From assembly GCA_937125035.1 (NCBI GenBank), contig CAKZLG010000168.1:1-38992 (forward strand): a DNA stretch of 38,992 nucleotides, read 5' to 3'. This DNA is from an uncultured Maribacter sp. (GTDB lineage: Bacteria; Bacteroidota; Bacteroidia; Flavobacteriales; Flavobacteriaceae). Each line of letters opens with the position of its first letter. Within the stretch, counting starts at the first letter, position 1. Below the pieces are notes generated by a model. The model searched no databases. It was given only the letters and a program-made list of their open reading frames with translations, and had not been told where the DNA came from. The translations under genes and the position numbers were made by a program. Positions 8,206 to 17,346 of this stretch are shown here, piece by piece.

Positions 8206-9228
8206 GTGAAGATAAATTTGATCAGTGATACAGTGACCCGGCCCACCCCGGGCATGTTGGAGGCCATGATGTCCGCCAAAGTTGGCGATGATGTCTTTAA
8301 GGAAGACCCCACGGTAAATGCTTTGGAACATAAAGTGGCCCAACTTTTCAATAAGGAGGCGGCCTTATTTTTCCCCAGCGGTACCATGACCAACCAAACG
8401 GCCATTAAACTGCACACCCAGCCCGGGGAGCAGCTTATATGTGACAAATATGCGCACATTTATAATTATGAAGGCGGAGGGGTGAGTTTCAATAGTGGCG
8501 TTTCCTGCCGTTTGGTGGATGGGCACAGGGGTATGATGACGGCTTCCCAAGTAGAGGCGGCCATCAATCCGCCCGATTTTTACCATAGTCCGCTCACCAG
8601 TTTGGTCTGTATTGAGAATACAGCGAATAAAGGCGGGGGCTCTTGTTGGGACATGGCCGAGATCAAGAAGATCAAAGCGGTGTGTGAAAAACACCAATTG
8701 GGTTACCATTTGGATGGTGCACGGTTATGGAATGCCATGGTGGCAAAAGATGAAAGACCAGCGGATTACGGTGCCCTTTTTGATACGATCAGTGTTTGCC
8801 TCAGTAAAGGACTGGGCTGTCCAGTGGGGTCCTTGCTGGTAGGGTCAGAAGAAATGATGCAGCAGGCGCTCCGCATTCGCAAGGTGCTGGGCGGGGGCAT
8901 GCGCCAAGCCGGCTATTTAGCTGCTGCGGGCATCTACGCCTTGGACCATCATGTGGAACGTTTGGCAGAAGACCATAGAAGGGCCAGGGAAATTGGTGCC
9001 TTGCTGGAGAAACTTTCCTTCGTAAAAAAGGTAGAGCCCATTGACACGAACATCATTATTTTTGAAATTGATCAAGCGTATATGACAGACCCTGTGTTTG
9101 TCGAGAAACTCAGGGCCCAAGAGGTGTACCTTATCGGTATGGGACAGGGGAAATTAAGAATGGTGACCCATTTGGACTATACGGAAGATATGCACAAAGC
9201 GCTTTTTACCCTTTTGAAAAAGTTATAG
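8206..9228 (+). CDS. ltaE: low-specificity threonine aldolase
   Basis: A 340-aa PLP enzyme of the threonine aldolase/beta-eliminating lyase family, which cleaves threonine or allo-threonine to glycine and acetaldehyde. The family start SDTVTRPTPGM is present, and PLP lysine Lys201 lies in CLSKGLGCPVGS. LDGARLWNA supplies the cofactor-binding aspartate. The start codon is GTG at 8206; the next in-frame Met would remove the conserved SDT start. It overlaps the convergent YegP-like gene by 6 bp at its 3' end. Confidence 0.92.
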   Translation: MKINLISDTVTRPTPGMLEAMMSAKVGDDVFKEDPTVNALEHKVAQLFNKEAALFFPSGTMTNQTAIKLHTQPGEQLICDKYAHIYNYEGGGVSFNSGVSCRLVDGHRGMMTASQVEAAINPPDFYHSPLTSLVCIENTANKGGGSCWDMAEIKKIKAVCEKHQLGYHLDGARLWNAMVAKDERPADYGALFDTISVCLSKGLGCPVGSLLVGSEEMMQQALRIRKVLGGGMRQAGYLAAAGIYALDHHVERLAEDHRRAREIGALLEKLSFVKKVEPIDTNIIIFEIDQAYMTDPVFVEKLRAQEVYLIGMGQGKLRMVTHLDYTEDMHKALFTLLKKL

Positions 9229-9543
9229 CTGTGGCAAATCCTTGACCTGTGCCAAACTGCCCTGAAAGTTTTTAATACCGTTTTCCATACCGGCTTCGGA
9301 ACCATAGAGCCCACTCTGGCCAATGGTCTTGCCTGCTGTATCCTTAAGGTCAAAAAGGAACTTACCGTCAAAATTAGTGCGCCGTTCAATTTTCTGTGCT
9401 TCCGGCTGGCTCTCGCAGAGATGTTTCAAAGTGTCCTGAATCTCCTTTTTACTGGTAAAGGGAATGCTGTGCAATAACTCCCTTCCCGTCTTGGACTGTA
9501 CCACAAAGATGTATTCGTCCTCATTTTTCTTAACCCGTATCAT
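9223..9543 (-). CDS. DUF1508 (YegP-like) tandem-repeat protein
   Basis: 106 aa, starting at ATG 9543. A longer frame reaches 9672 but would run far into the YbaB gene, and its extra residues are not family-like. Two YegP units are visible: one around KNEDEYIFVVQSKTGREL (residues 4-40) and one around FDGKFLFDLKDTAGKTIG (58-95). This small alpha/beta fold is usually tandem. Its function is unknown. It lies 55 bp downstream of the YbaB-like gene on the same strand, and its stop overlaps the threonine aldolase stop from the opposite direction. Confidence 0.85.
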   Translation of the reverse strand: MIRVKKNEDEYIFVVQSKTGRELLHSIPFTSKKEIQDTLKHLCESQPEAQKIERRTNFDGKFLFDLKDTAGKTIGQSGLYGSEAGMENGIKNFQGSLAQVKDLPQL

Positions 9544-9598
9544 AGCCCCGTTTTTCCCTAAAGTTAGGAAATTTATTGGTGGTGCGCACGGAAGCCGG

Positions 9599-9925
9599 TC
9601 ATTTAAAAAGTCCGTCCATTCCAGGGATGTTGGGCATACCCTCCTTGGCCACTGCGGCAAGCTCTGCCTCATTGACCTCGGTGGCTTTCTTTATGGCCTT
9701 GTTCAAGGTCATTATTAAAAAATCCTCCAATTGTTCCTTATCTTCCAAAAGCGCATCGGCAATGGCTATTTTTTTGATTTCCCTGTTGGCCGTGATTTCA
9801 ACGGCGACCAATTCATCGGCTGATTTTTCGGAGAGGATCACCGTATCCATACGTTTTTTGGTCTCCTCCACTTTTTTTTGGGTTTCCTTCAATTTGCCCA
9901 TCATGCCCATCATATCACCAAACAT
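9599..9925 (-). CDS. YbaB/EbfC-family nucleoid-associated protein
   Basis: 108 aa, the normal size for the family. It has a Met/Gly-rich start ([21 protein letters not shown]), a long N-terminal helix, a central beta strand region ([18 protein letters not shown]) and a C-terminal helix ending in GMPNIPGM. This matches dimeric DNA-binding YbaB/EbfC proteins. The usual neighbours dnaX and recR are absent. It is transcribed divergently from the S9 peptidase gene. Confidence 0.9.
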   Translation of the reverse strand: MFGDMMGMMGKLKETQKKVEETKKRMDTVILSEKSADELVAVEITANREIKKIAIADALLEDKEQLEDFLIMTLNKAIKKATEVNEAELAAVAKEGMPNIPGMDGLFK

Positions 9926-9996
9926 ACTTTTTGTTTTAAAAGATTATACGGGGTAAAAGTACTAAATTGTGCGATCATGAAATTAAGCAAAGCCAT

Positions 9997-12123
9997 ATGG
10001 GGAAATACGGAATTTTCTTTTTAGGATGTCTTATTTTTGCAGGCTCTTGCCAAACCAAGAAGACTGATATGAGTAAGCCAATGGCACCAAAGGCCAAAAA
10101 AATACGAAAAGAGCTTCCAAAGCATGATGATGTTCGTGTTGATGATTATTATTGGATGAACGATAGGGAAGATCCAGAAGTGATCGCACATTTAGAGGCT
10201 GAAAATGTTTATTATGCGCAAATGACCGCGCATACCGATGCATTTAAGCATTCGCTCTTTGAGGAAATGAAAGCCAGGATAAAGGAAGATGATGCTTCCG
10301 TTCCCTATAAACAAAATGGCTACTGGTACATAACCAAGTATGAAACAGGCAAGGAATATCCCATATATTCCAGAAAAAAAGATACGTTGGATGCCGAGGA
10401 GGAAATCTTATTTGATTGTAATGAAATGGCCCAAGGGCATGAATTTTTCAAATTGTCCAGTTTCTCCATTAGTCCGGACAACACCATGGCCGCTTTCTCT
10501 GTGGATACCGTATCTCGCCGAAAATATACCTTACAGATCAAAAACCTGAAAACGGGAGCAATATTGGCGGATAAGGTGGACAATACCGCCGGTAATGCCG
10601 TATGGGCAGATGATAACAAGACCCTTTTTTACAGCAAGCAGGATGATGTCACCTTAAGGTCTGATAAAATCTTCAGGCACACCTTGGGCCAGTTGACAGA
10701 TGATGTCCTGGTCTTCCATGAAACCGATGAAACCTTTGGTACCGGGGTCTATAAATCAAAATCAAAAAAATACATCATCATTGTCTCCTATAGTACGCTT
10801 ACCACGGAATATCAAATACTAAGGGCGAATGATCCAGAAGGAGCTTTCAAGGTGTTTCACCCCAGAACTAGGGGGCTGGAATATTCAATATCACATTACG
10901 GTCAGGATTTTTATGTGTTGACCAATAAGGATGGCGCCACCAATTTTAAATTAATGAAAGTATCCGAAGAGAACACCCACGCGGATCATTGGCAGGAGTT
11001 CATCCCCCATAGGGAAGATGTGCTACTGGAGGGAATTGATATTTTTAAAAATTTCTATGTCCTATCTGAACGGAAAAATGGACTGAATGAACTGAAAATC
11101 GTCCGGTGGGATGGTTCAGATAGCTATTATCTGCCCTTCAATAGCGAAACCTATACCGCCAACACAAGTACCAATCCTGATTTTGACACCCCTATTTTAC
11201 GGTATACCTACAATTCCCTGACCACACCCAGTTCTGTGATTGATTATAATATGGAGACGAAGGAGTGGGAAGTGAAAAAGGAACAGGAGGTGCTGGGGGG
11301 TGTATTTGATAAGGCCAATTACAGGGAAAAACGAATTTGGGCCACTGCCAGAGATGGGGTCAAAGTGCCCATGTCGCTGGCGTACCACAAGGATACGGAG
11401 CTCAATGCCACCACGCCCATACTGCAATACGGGTATGGTTCCTACGGACTTACCTTAGATCCTTACTTTTCTACAGTGCGGCTAAGTCTGTTGGACAGAG
11501 GTTTTGTATATGCTATTGCCCACGTACGGGGAAGTGAATATATGGGCCGCACATGGTATGAAAACGGTAAGCTGCTGCATAAGCGAAATACCTTTACAGA
11601 TTTCATAGACTGTTCAAAACACCTCATTGCCAAGAATTACACAAGTCCTGAGCATTTATATGCCATGGGTGGTTCTGCTGGCGGACTGCTAATGGGCGCC
11701 ATCATCAACATGGCGCCTGAGCTGTACCATGGTATTGTGGCCGCTGTTCCTTTTGTGGATGTCGTTACCACCATGTTAGATGAATCCATACCGCTTACCA
11801 CGGGCGAGTATGACGAGTGGGGCAACCCTGGGGAAAGGGAGTATTATGACTACATAAAGAGCTACTCCCCCTATGACAATGTGGTTGCTGGGCCGTATCC
11901 CAATATGTTGGTGACCACCGGCCTGCATGACTCACAAGTACAATATTTTGAGCCAGCAAAATGGGTTGCAAAATTGCGGGAACTAAAAACCGATGATAAC
12001 CTATTGCTGATGGATGTTAACATGGAGGCAGGCCACGGTGGGGCTTCCGGTCGTTTTGAGGCGCTCAAGGAGACCGCCAGGGAGTATGCGTTTTTATTGG
12101 ATTTGGAATCCAAAGCCCAATAA
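9997..12123 (+). CDS. S9 prolyl oligopeptidase/oligopeptidase B-type peptidase, lipoprotein
   Basis: 708 aa from ATG 9997. A longer reading from TTG 9967 lacks support and would bury the signal peptide. The start MGKYGIFFLGCLIFAGSC is a lipoprotein signal with lipobox FAGSC. A seven-bladed beta-propeller region is followed by an alpha/beta hydrolase domain with Ser560 (GGSAGG), Asp645 (GLHDSQ) and His680 (AGHGG). The YYWMNDREDPEV segment near the N-terminus is typical of oligopeptidase B relatives. It probably cleaves short peptides at the cell envelope. Confidence 0.92.
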   Translation: MGKYGIFFLGCLIFAGSCQTKKTDMSKPMAPKAKKIRKELPKHDDVRVDDYYWMNDREDPEVIAHLEAENVYYAQMTAHTDAFKHSLFEEMKARIKEDDASVPYKQNGYWYITKYETGKEYPIYSRKKDTLDAEEEILFDCNEMAQGHEFFKLSSFSISPDNTMAAFSVDTVSRRKYTLQIKNLKTGAILADKVDNTAGNAVWADDNKTLFYSKQDDVTLRSDKIFRHTLGQLTDDVLVFHETDETFGTGVYKSKSKKYIIIVSYSTLTTEYQILRANDPEGAFKVFHPRTRGLEYSISHYGQDFYVLTNKDGATNFKLMKVSEENTHADHWQEFIPHREDVLLEGIDIFKNFYVLSERKNGLNELKIVRWDGSDSYYLPFNSETYTANTSTNPDFDTPILRYTYNSLTTPSSVIDYNMETKEWEVKKEQEVLGGVFDKANYREKRIWATARDGVKVPMSLAYHKDTELNATTPILQYGYGSYGLTLDPYFSTVRLSLLDRGFVYAIAHVRGSEYMGRTWYENGKLLHKRNTFTDFIDCSKHLIAKNYTSPEHLYAMGGSAGGLLMGAIINMAPELYHGIVAAVPFVDVVTTMLDESIPLTTGEYDEWGNPGEREYYDYIKSYSPYDNVVAGPYPNMLVTTGLHDSQVQYFEPAKWVAKLRELKTDDNLLLMDVNMEAGHGGASGRFEALKETAREYAFLLDLESKAQ

Positions 12124-12135
12124 TAAAAAAAATAG

Positions 12136-12143
12136 TAGCTTTG
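12136..12143 (+). promoter_or_regulatory. Bacteroidota -7 element (TAGCTTTG)
   Basis: An exact TAnnTTTG match lies 59 bp before the cysteine synthase homologue, just after the S9 peptidase stop. No clear -33 TTG lies at the expected distance, so only the -7 half is supported. Confidence 0.45.
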
Positions 12144-12201
12144 TAGCAAATTTTCAATAGTACCGTAGAAGTGTTGAAAACCTAAATTGAGTATTCCGCT
12201 T

Positions 12202-13242
12202 ATGGAAAATAAAATCAAAGCTTACAACAACCTCTTGGAACTTGTGGGCAACACCCCGTTGGTTAAACTCAACCGAATCACCAAAGAATTTACCGGAAAT
12301 TTCTATGCCAAGTTAGAGGCCTTTAATCCAGGGCATTCCGCTAAGGACAGGATTGCCTTGCATATCATTGAGGAGGCGGAAAGAAAAGGCCTATTGACCC
12401 CAGGTAGCACCATAATAGAGACCACCTCTGGCAATACGGGCTTTAGCATAGCCATGGCCAGTATCATTAAGGGCTATGAATGCATATTGGCGGTGAGTTC
12501 AAAATCATCCAAAGATAAAATAGACATGTTGCGCTCCATGGGCGCCAAGGTATATGTTTGTCCGGCTCACGTGAGTGCGGACGATCCCCGTTCCTATTAT
12601 GAGGTGGCCAAACGTCTGCATCAAGAGTTGGACGGGTCTATCTACATCAACCAATATTTCAACGAACTTAATATCGCGGCCCATTACAGATCCACCGGTC
12701 CGGAGATCTGGGAACAGACGGGTGGGCAGATCACCCATTTGGTGGCATGTAGCGGTACAGGGGGCACAATATCCGGCACGGCACGGTTTCTAAAGGAACA
12801 AAACCCCAACATTAAAGTCATAGGGGTGGATGCCTATGGGTCCGTGCTCAAAAAATACCATGAGACGCGAAAATTTGATGCCAATGAGATCTATCCTTAT
12901 CGTATTGAGGGTCTAGGCAAAAACCTGATTCCCGGTGCCACCGATTTTGATAGCATAGATGAATACATCAAGGTGACCGATTCGGAAAGTGCGCACATGG
13001 CCCGGGAAATCTCCAAAACAGAAGGTATTTTTGTAGGCTACACCAGTGGTGCGGCCACCCAGGCTCTAAAGCAATTGAACGAGCGTCATGTTTTTGACGA
13101 AAACAGTAACGTAGTGGTCATTTACCCTGATCATGGGTCTAGGTACATGAGCAAAATCTACAGTGATGCATGGATGGAAGACCAAGGTTTTCTCAACACA
13201 AATACGGTGGAAGAAACCCATGAAATTCAGTTCATAAAATAA
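12202..13242 (+). CDS. PLP-dependent cysteine synthase / cystathionine beta-synthase family protein
   Basis: 346 aa from ATG 12202; an upstream TTG at 12187 would add five residues. PLP lysine Lys48 sits in PGHSAKDR, the SGNTG substrate loop follows, and the phosphate-binding [10 protein letters not shown] and a GYTSGAA segment are present: the fold-type II cysteine synthase pattern. The expected reaction is O-acetylserine sulfhydrylation, or the related beta-replacement that forms cystathionine. It lacks a CBS regulatory domain. It has its own candidate promoter and ends at a strong terminator, so it is probably monocistronic. Confidence 0.88.
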   Translation: MENKIKAYNNLLELVGNTPLVKLNRITKEFTGNFYAKLEAFNPGHSAKDRIALHIIEEAERKGLLTPGSTIIETTSGNTGFSIAMASIIKGYECILAVSSKSSKDKIDMLRSMGAKVYVCPAHVSADDPRSYYEVAKRLHQELDGSIYINQYFNELNIAAHYRSTGPEIWEQTGGQITHLVACSGTGGTISGTARFLKEQNPNIKVIGVDAYGSVLKKYHETRKFDANEIYPYRIEGLGKNLIPGATDFDSIDEYIKVTDSESAHMAREISKTEGIFVGYTSGAATQALKQLNERHVFDENSNVVVIYPDHGSRYMSKIYSDAWMEDQGFLNTNTVEETHEIQFIK

Positions 13243-13265
13243 GATTACTTTCCTCAAAATAAACA

Positions 13266-13292
13266 TAGTGGGCCTTGAGCCCACTTTTTTTT
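13266..13292 (+). terminator. intrinsic terminator after the cysteine synthase homologue
   Basis: A perfect 7-bp stem, AGTGGGC (13267-13273) with GCCCACT (13279-13285) around a CTTGA loop, is followed by a run of eight T. Confidence 0.92.
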
Positions 13293-13330
13293 GTCGCCAA
13301 ATAAAGTTATGAATCCTACCTAAAAATATT

Positions 13331-13338
13331 TACTTTTG
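13331..13338 (+). promoter_or_regulatory. Bacteroidota -7 element (TACTTTTG)
   Basis: An exact TAnnTTTG match lies 21 bp before the ATG of the serine-palmitoyltransferase-like gene and downstream of the preceding terminator. It would give a leader of about 15-18 bases. No convincing -33 element is visible. Confidence 0.5.
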
Positions 13339-13359
13339 CACCTAGAACCAAAGTAGTTT

Positions 13360-14619
13360 ATGAGAGATTTATTTGAAAGGATTATTGAGAATAAGGGTCC
13401 ATTGGGCAAGTGGGCTTCACAAGCGGAAGGCTATTTTGTATTCCCTAAATTGGAAGGTCCCATTTCCAACAGAATGCAATTTCAAGGCAAGGATGTGATC
13501 ACGTGGAGCATTAATGACTACTTGGGCCTGGCCAATTTGCCAGAAATCAAAAAGGTAGATGCGGAAGCAGCTGCAGAGCATGGTGCGGCCTTCCCCATGG
13601 GGGCCAGGATGATGAGCGGCCATACGGATTTTCATGAGCAGTTGGAAAGGGAACTCGCCACATTTGTGAACAAAGAGGCGGCCTATCTTCTTAATTTTGG
13701 TTACCAAGGCATAATGTCTGCCATAGACGCCCTAGTGGCCAAAGATGATATCATTGTGTATGATGTGGATTCCCATGCTTGTATTATAGATGGGGTGCGT
13801 TTGCATATGGGCAAGCGCTTTACCTTTAAGCACAATGATGTGGAAAGTCTGGAAAAGAACCTGGAGCGTGCCACGAAAATGGCCGAACAGACCGGAGGTG
13901 GTATTTTGGTCATCTCAGAAGGTGTTTTCGGCATGCGGGGGGAACAGGGTAAATTGAAGGAGATCGTAGCGCTAAAGAAGAAATATAATTTCCGTTTGCT
14001 TGTTGACGATGCCCATGGTTTTGGAACATTGGGCAAAACAGGAGCCGGGGCAGGAGAGGAGCAGGGCGTGCAAGATGACATTGATGTCTATTTTGCCACC
14101 TTTGCTAAATCCATGGCCAGTATTGGGGCCTTTTTGGCGGCGGATAAGGAAATCATAGATTACCTGAAATACAACTTGCGCTCGCAGATGTTCGCCAAGT
14201 CGCTGCCCATGATCTACGTAAAGGGTGCCTTAAAGCGTTTGGATATGTTGCGCACGCAGCCAGAGCTAAAGGCAAAGCTCTGGGAAAATGTAAATGCCCT
14301 ACAAAATGGACTTAAGGAAAATGGGTTTGATATTGGCACGACCACTAGTTGCGTCACCCCTGTCTATTTGAACGGAAGCATACCAGAGGCCATGGCCTTG
14401 GTAAAGGATCTACGTGAAAACTACGGTATATTCTGTTCTATTGTGGTGTACCCGGTAATCCCCAAGGGTTTGATTCTCTTGCGTATGATTCCTACCGCCA
14501 CCCATACCCTGCAGGATATTGAAGAGACCCTGGCCGCTTTCTCGGCCATTAGGGAACGTTTACAGAATGGAACGTATAAGCGGTTGTCCGCTGCTGTTGC
14601 TGCCGCAATGGGAGAGTAA
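13360..14619 (+). CDS. alpha-oxoamine synthase, probable serine palmitoyltransferase
   Basis: A 419-aa PLP enzyme that condenses an amino acid with an acyl-thioester. Lys250 in FAKSMASIG is the Schiff-base lysine, and VDDAHGFGTLG supplies the PLP-binding Asp/His. The SRMMSGH-like segment (GARMMSGHTDFHEQLE) is typical of the 7-keto-8-aminopelargonate synthase / 2-amino-3-ketobutyrate ligase / serine palmitoyltransferase group. The long N-terminus and C-terminal extension, and the absence of other biotin genes, favour serine palmitoyltransferase, the first step of Bacteroidota sphingolipid synthesis. That specificity is inferred. A shared terminator separates it from the convergent GNAT protein, itself a candidate for the same pathway. 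Confidence 0.82.
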   Translation: MRDLFERIIENKGPLGKWASQAEGYFVFPKLEGPISNRMQFQGKDVITWSINDYLGLANLPEIKKVDAEAAAEHGAAFPMGARMMSGHTDFHEQLERELATFVNKEAAYLLNFGYQGIMSAIDALVAKDDIIVYDVDSHACIIDGVRLHMGKRFTFKHNDVESLEKNLERATKMAEQTGGGILVISEGVFGMRGEQGKLKEIVALKKKYNFRLLVDDAHGFGTLGKTGAGAGEEQGVQDDIDVYFATFAKSMASIGAFLAADKEIIDYLKYNLRSQMFAKSLPMIYVKGALKRLDMLRTQPELKAKLWENVNALQNGLKENGFDIGTTTSCVTPVYLNGSIPEAMALVKDLRENYGIFCSIVVYPVIPKGLILLRMIPTATHTLQDIEETLAAFSAIRERLQNGTYKRLSAAVAAAMGE

Positions 14620-14640
14620 CCACGGCCTAAATTGGATAAA

Positions 14641-14677
14641 AAAAAACCCAGACCATAACAAGGTTTGGGTTTTTTCT
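14641..14677. terminator. bidirectional intrinsic terminator
   Basis: AAACCCAGACC (14644-14654) pairs with GGTTTGGGTTT (14662-14672) with one G-T wobble around a short loop. An A run lies on one side and a T run on the other, so it can serve both the serine-palmitoyltransferase-like gene and the convergent GNAT gene, whose stop at 14677 it abuts. Confidence 0.88.
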
Positions 14678-15795
14678 TAAAGGTCCTTTGTATAGGTCCT
14701 TCTGCGCTTGTAGACCACCGGATCAAAGTGCTTCCACATTTGTTTAATGGCCACATTTTCCTCAAGTTCTGGGGTTCTGTAGCACATCTCTATGCCTTTT
14801 TCGGTGAACGTTTTATAGTACTCATTGAAAATAATGGCGGTGACCCCTTTGTTCTGGTATTCCGGTTGAATACCGATCAAATAAAAAATGACATCCTTAC
14901 TCTCTTTTTTGGCCTTCATCAAATGATAGATGCCCCAAGGAAAAAGTTTGCCCTTGGCCTTTTGCAAAGCCTTTGAAAACGCGGGCATGACAATGGCAAA
15001 AGCAATGAGCTTATCATTTTTGTCCTTGATGAACTTAATGTATTCCGGATTGATGAAACTAATGTATTTTTTCTTGAAATAGGCCTTTTGCACAGGGGTG
15101 ATCGGCACAAAGGAAGACAGCTTGGCATAGGTGTTGTTGAAGAGGTCGAACATTTCATCTGCCAAGGGCAATACCTCTTTGGTTTTTGTGAAGTTCACCT
15201 CCCTAAGACCATAGCGCCTCTTTACGAGGTCATTGAGTTTTGTGAAAAGGGCGGGGTCTGCATTCTTCGCCGGAAATTTATTTTCCATGTATTCCTTTTC
15301 CTTCACAAAGCCCAAGCGTTCGTAGTGCGCGGCATAATAGGGATGGTTGTACCATGTAACCATGGTGCCTATGTGGTCAAAACCCTCCACGAGCACGCCC
15401 ACTTTGTCTAAATTGGAAAAACCAACCGGGCCTTCCATATAAGCCAGTTGGTTGGCCACGCCTATTTCCGCCACCTTGTTCAAAAGTGCTTCGGAGACCG
15501 CGGGGTCGTCTATAAAATCAAACCAGCCGAAACGCATCTTTGGGATGTGCTGCTGTCTTACCTCCAACCAGTTGATGATCGCGGCTACTCGGCCCACGAC
15601 CTTTTGCTCCTTGTAGGCTAGGAAAAAATGGGCCTCGGCATCTTTGAACACCGGGTTTTTAGAAGTATCGAAACTTTCCAGTTCATCATTTATAATAGGG
15701 GGCACCCAATAGGGAGAGTCCTTATACAGACCAAAAGGAAAGGTGACGAATTGCTTCAGTCCCTTTTTGGAGCTGACCTCTTGTATGGTGATCAT
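14677..15795 (-). CDS. GNAT-fold acyltransferase-like protein (YghO-like), possible sphingolipid enzyme
   Basis: A 372-aa soluble protein. The C-terminal region has the acyl-CoA-binding GNAT motif pattern (PEYQNKGVTAII, Q-x-x-G-x-x-A). The N-terminal part begins with a segment on Lys/Phe/Pro and PPIINDE and reads like a second degenerate GNAT half. Homologues are sometimes mislabelled GTP cyclohydrolase. The gene converges on a serine-palmitoyltransferase-like gene across a 37-bp shared terminator. Because a GNAT-fold ceramide synthase (bCerS) has been described in Caulobacter sphingolipid synthesis, an N-acyl transfer role in the same pathway is a reasonable inference, but it is unproven here. 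Confidence 0.7.
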   Translation of the reverse strand: MITIQEVSSKKGLKQFVTFPFGLYKDSPYWVPPIINDELESFDTSKNPVFKDAEAHFFLAYKEQKVVGRVAAIINWLEVRQQHIPKMRFGWFDFIDDPAVSEALLNKVAEIGVANQLAYMEGPVGFSNLDKVGVLVEGFDHIGTMVTWYNHPYYAAHYERLGFVKEKEYMENKFPAKNADPALFTKLNDLVKRRYGLREVNFTKTKEVLPLADEMFDLFNNTYAKLSSFVPITPVQKAYFKKKYISFINPEYIKFIKDKNDKLIAFAIVMPAFSKALQKAKGKLFPWGIYHLMKAKKESKDVIFYLIGIQPEYQNKGVTAIIFNEYYKTFTEKGIEMCYRTPELEENVAIKQMWKHFDPVVYKRRRTYTKDL

Positions 15796-15878
15796 TGACG
15801 TTCTTTAAGACCTCAATATTAGCTATATTATTCTATACTTGAAAGGGACATGAAATAATTGGCGGTATTGGATCCACT

Positions 15879-16964
15879 TTAGAACTCAATTTCGGAACTA
15901 TTGGATTTCTTTTTGTTCTTTTGGGCTTTTTTCAACTTGCGCAATTGTTTTTTTGATGGTCCCAAGTCTATATCCTCAGCGCCGTTGCCCCGATTCCTAT
16001 CCTTACGTTGTTTCTTCATGGCCTTCTTATCAATGTTGCCACCGTTCTCACCGGCATTTTGGTCCTCAATGGGGACCAGTTTGTCCTTATGGAAGTCAAA
16101 GCGGTAAGAGCCTCCCAAATTGACGAACAACCGGGCAGGGGTGTTTTTGAAACTAGCGCCCATGTTCATGTCCACCTGTATGTTGTCATCCAGTAAATGG
16201 GCAATGCCCCCACGTAAAAGCAGATCGGAGTAACGCTCACTATCTATGCCTTGGTGCTCCAAAAAGAAACTCCATTTAGGATTCCGAAAGGCGTGGGATA
16301 AGGAGATGAGATAGCTCAGTTCCGGGTCCTCCGTTCCAATCCGGTCATAGGCCACATTGGTGATCAGGACAAAACGGGGAGTAAGCCTACTCTGGGTGGC
16401 CAACATGCCCCTTGGGGAAATGGTAGGGTCTCCCACATAGTAGGGATTGTCCCCAAGTACAAAATTGGCACCGCCGTACAGTGATATGGCCGGTAGGAGG
16501 TTTTTTATCTGAAATTTATTATTGGCCCGCCAGCTATATAGATTGGGCTTGTTCCGTTCCGGGTTCTTGTAGGGGTCGTATATCAAAAACTTCAATCCCA
16601 ACCGATTTCTGGAAAAGTCGCGCCGTTTGGCCTCAATATCGAAATTATTGAAAAGAATATCCTGGTCTTGAAAGGAGACCTCGTAGTTGACCTCCAATTG
16701 TTCAAAGAGCAGGCCATAGCGTAGGGAGAGGTCAGTACCCCATAGGTCGGACTGTGAATTGAGCAGGTTGTGGTCCCTTTGTTCATAAAATAGACCAAAT
16801 TCTGCCTGCACCACATTTTTGCCCACCGCGTAGGCGCTGACGGACAATCCCGGCCTGTTGCTATTGATGACATCCGTATACTGCGAAGCGGCCTGGAAAG
16901 GGAGCAGTGCGGCGCAGCTAATGAGGAGAATGGTTATATGATTCAATGTGAAGACCTTGGTCAT
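15879..16964 (-). CDS. outer-membrane transporter-like beta-barrel protein with basic C-terminal tail
   Basis: 361 aa. A signal peptide ends near ASQ (residue 28), followed by about 270 residues of alternating hydrophobic/polar beta strands with aromatic girdles, starting with the TDVINSNRPGLS segment. This resembles the flavobacterial transporter family related to the MetA-pathway phenol-degradation barrels. The last 65 residues are a highly charged Lys/Arg/Asn-rich tail with several KK and RK clusters, unusual for a barrel end. No substrate can be assigned. It is divergent from DUF4834 across an 85-bp gap. Confidence 0.72.
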   Translation of the reverse strand: MTKVFTLNHITILLISCAALLPFQAASQYTDVINSNRPGLSVSAYAVGKNVVQAEFGLFYEQRDHNLLNSQSDLWGTDLSLRYGLLFEQLEVNYEVSFQDQDILFNNFDIEAKRRDFSRNRLGLKFLIYDPYKNPERNKPNLYSWRANNKFQIKNLLPAISLYGGANFVLGDNPYYVGDPTISPRGMLATQSRLTPRFVLITNVAYDRIGTEDPELSYLISLSHAFRNPKWSFFLEHQGIDSERYSDLLLRGGIAHLLDDNIQVDMNMGASFKNTPARLFVNLGGSYRFDFHKDKLVPIEDQNAGENGGNIDKKAMKKQRKDRNRGNGAEDIDLGPSKKQLRKLKKAQKNKKKSNSSEIEF

Positions 16965-17023
16965 GAAGACTACTTTATAATTATTTTAATACTTTCAACC
17001 CACTAATACAACGTGAGAATTGT

Positions 17024-17031
17024 ATTTTTGA
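17024..17031 (+). promoter_or_regulatory. Bacteroidota -7 element (TATTTTTG)
   Basis: A TAnnTTTG match lies 18 bp before the DUF4834 start, in the divergent region after the barrel gene. No -33 TTG is seen at 17-23 bp. Confidence 0.45.
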
Positions 17032-17049
17032 TATACAGGACTTTAATAA

Positions 17050-17313
17050 ATGACTTTTTTAAAAACAATCCTCTTTATCCTATTGGGATACTATCTACTA
17101 AAGATATTGGCCCGATTTTTTGCGCCTAAAATACTCAGTTACGCCGCAAAGCGCACAGAGGCCCACTTTCGGGAGACCTTTGCTGGTTTTGAACAGAGCG
17201 AAGGCAAGGATGAGCAGCAGGTAGGGGACGTCATCATAGAAAAAAAGACCATAGCTAAAAAATCCCATTCTGAAAAAGTAGGGGAATATGTGGATTTTGA
17301 AGAAATAGACTAG
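17050..17313 (+). CDS. DUF4834 small membrane-anchored protein
   Basis: 87 aa with one N-terminal membrane helix (about residues 4-24) followed by a charged cytoplasmic tail ending GEYVDFEEID, the pattern of the flavobacterial DUF4834 family. Its function is unknown. It lies 33 bp upstream of yfhO, and its stop is almost adjacent to a -7 promoter element for that gene. Confidence 0.82.
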   Translation: MTFLKTILFILLGYYLLKILARFFAPKILSYAAKRTEAHFRETFAGFEQSEGKDEQQVGDVIIEKKTIAKKSHSEKVGEYVDFEEID

Positions 17314-17314
17314 T

Positions 17315-17322
17315 TATCTTTG
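17315..17322 (+). promoter_or_regulatory. Bacteroidota -7 element (TATCTTTG) for yfhO
   Basis: An exact TAnnTTTG begins 2 bp after the DUF4834 stop. It places the transcription start near 17327-17330, which rules out TTG 17320 as the yfhO start and supports ATG 17347. A TTTG at 17296-17299 lies 15 bp upstream, slightly short for a -33 element. Confidence 0.5.
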
Positions 17323-17346
17323 CGTAGCGCAACCAGATACTATTCC

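Noticed and set aside
6892-8343. 188-aa and 195-aa minus-strand ORFs opposite the metalloprotease gene
   Set aside because: They lie antisense to a clearly coding gene with intact catalytic motifs and have no recognisable protein features.
9544-9672. N-terminal extension of the YegP-like protein
   Set aside because: It would overlap the YbaB-like gene by 74 bp, and the extra residues do not resemble the repeat. ATG 9543 opens the first repeat correctly.
9977-10024. 15-codon ORF (ATG 9977) overlapping the S9 peptidase start
   Set aside because: It is out of frame, has no conserved feature, and probably arises by chance.
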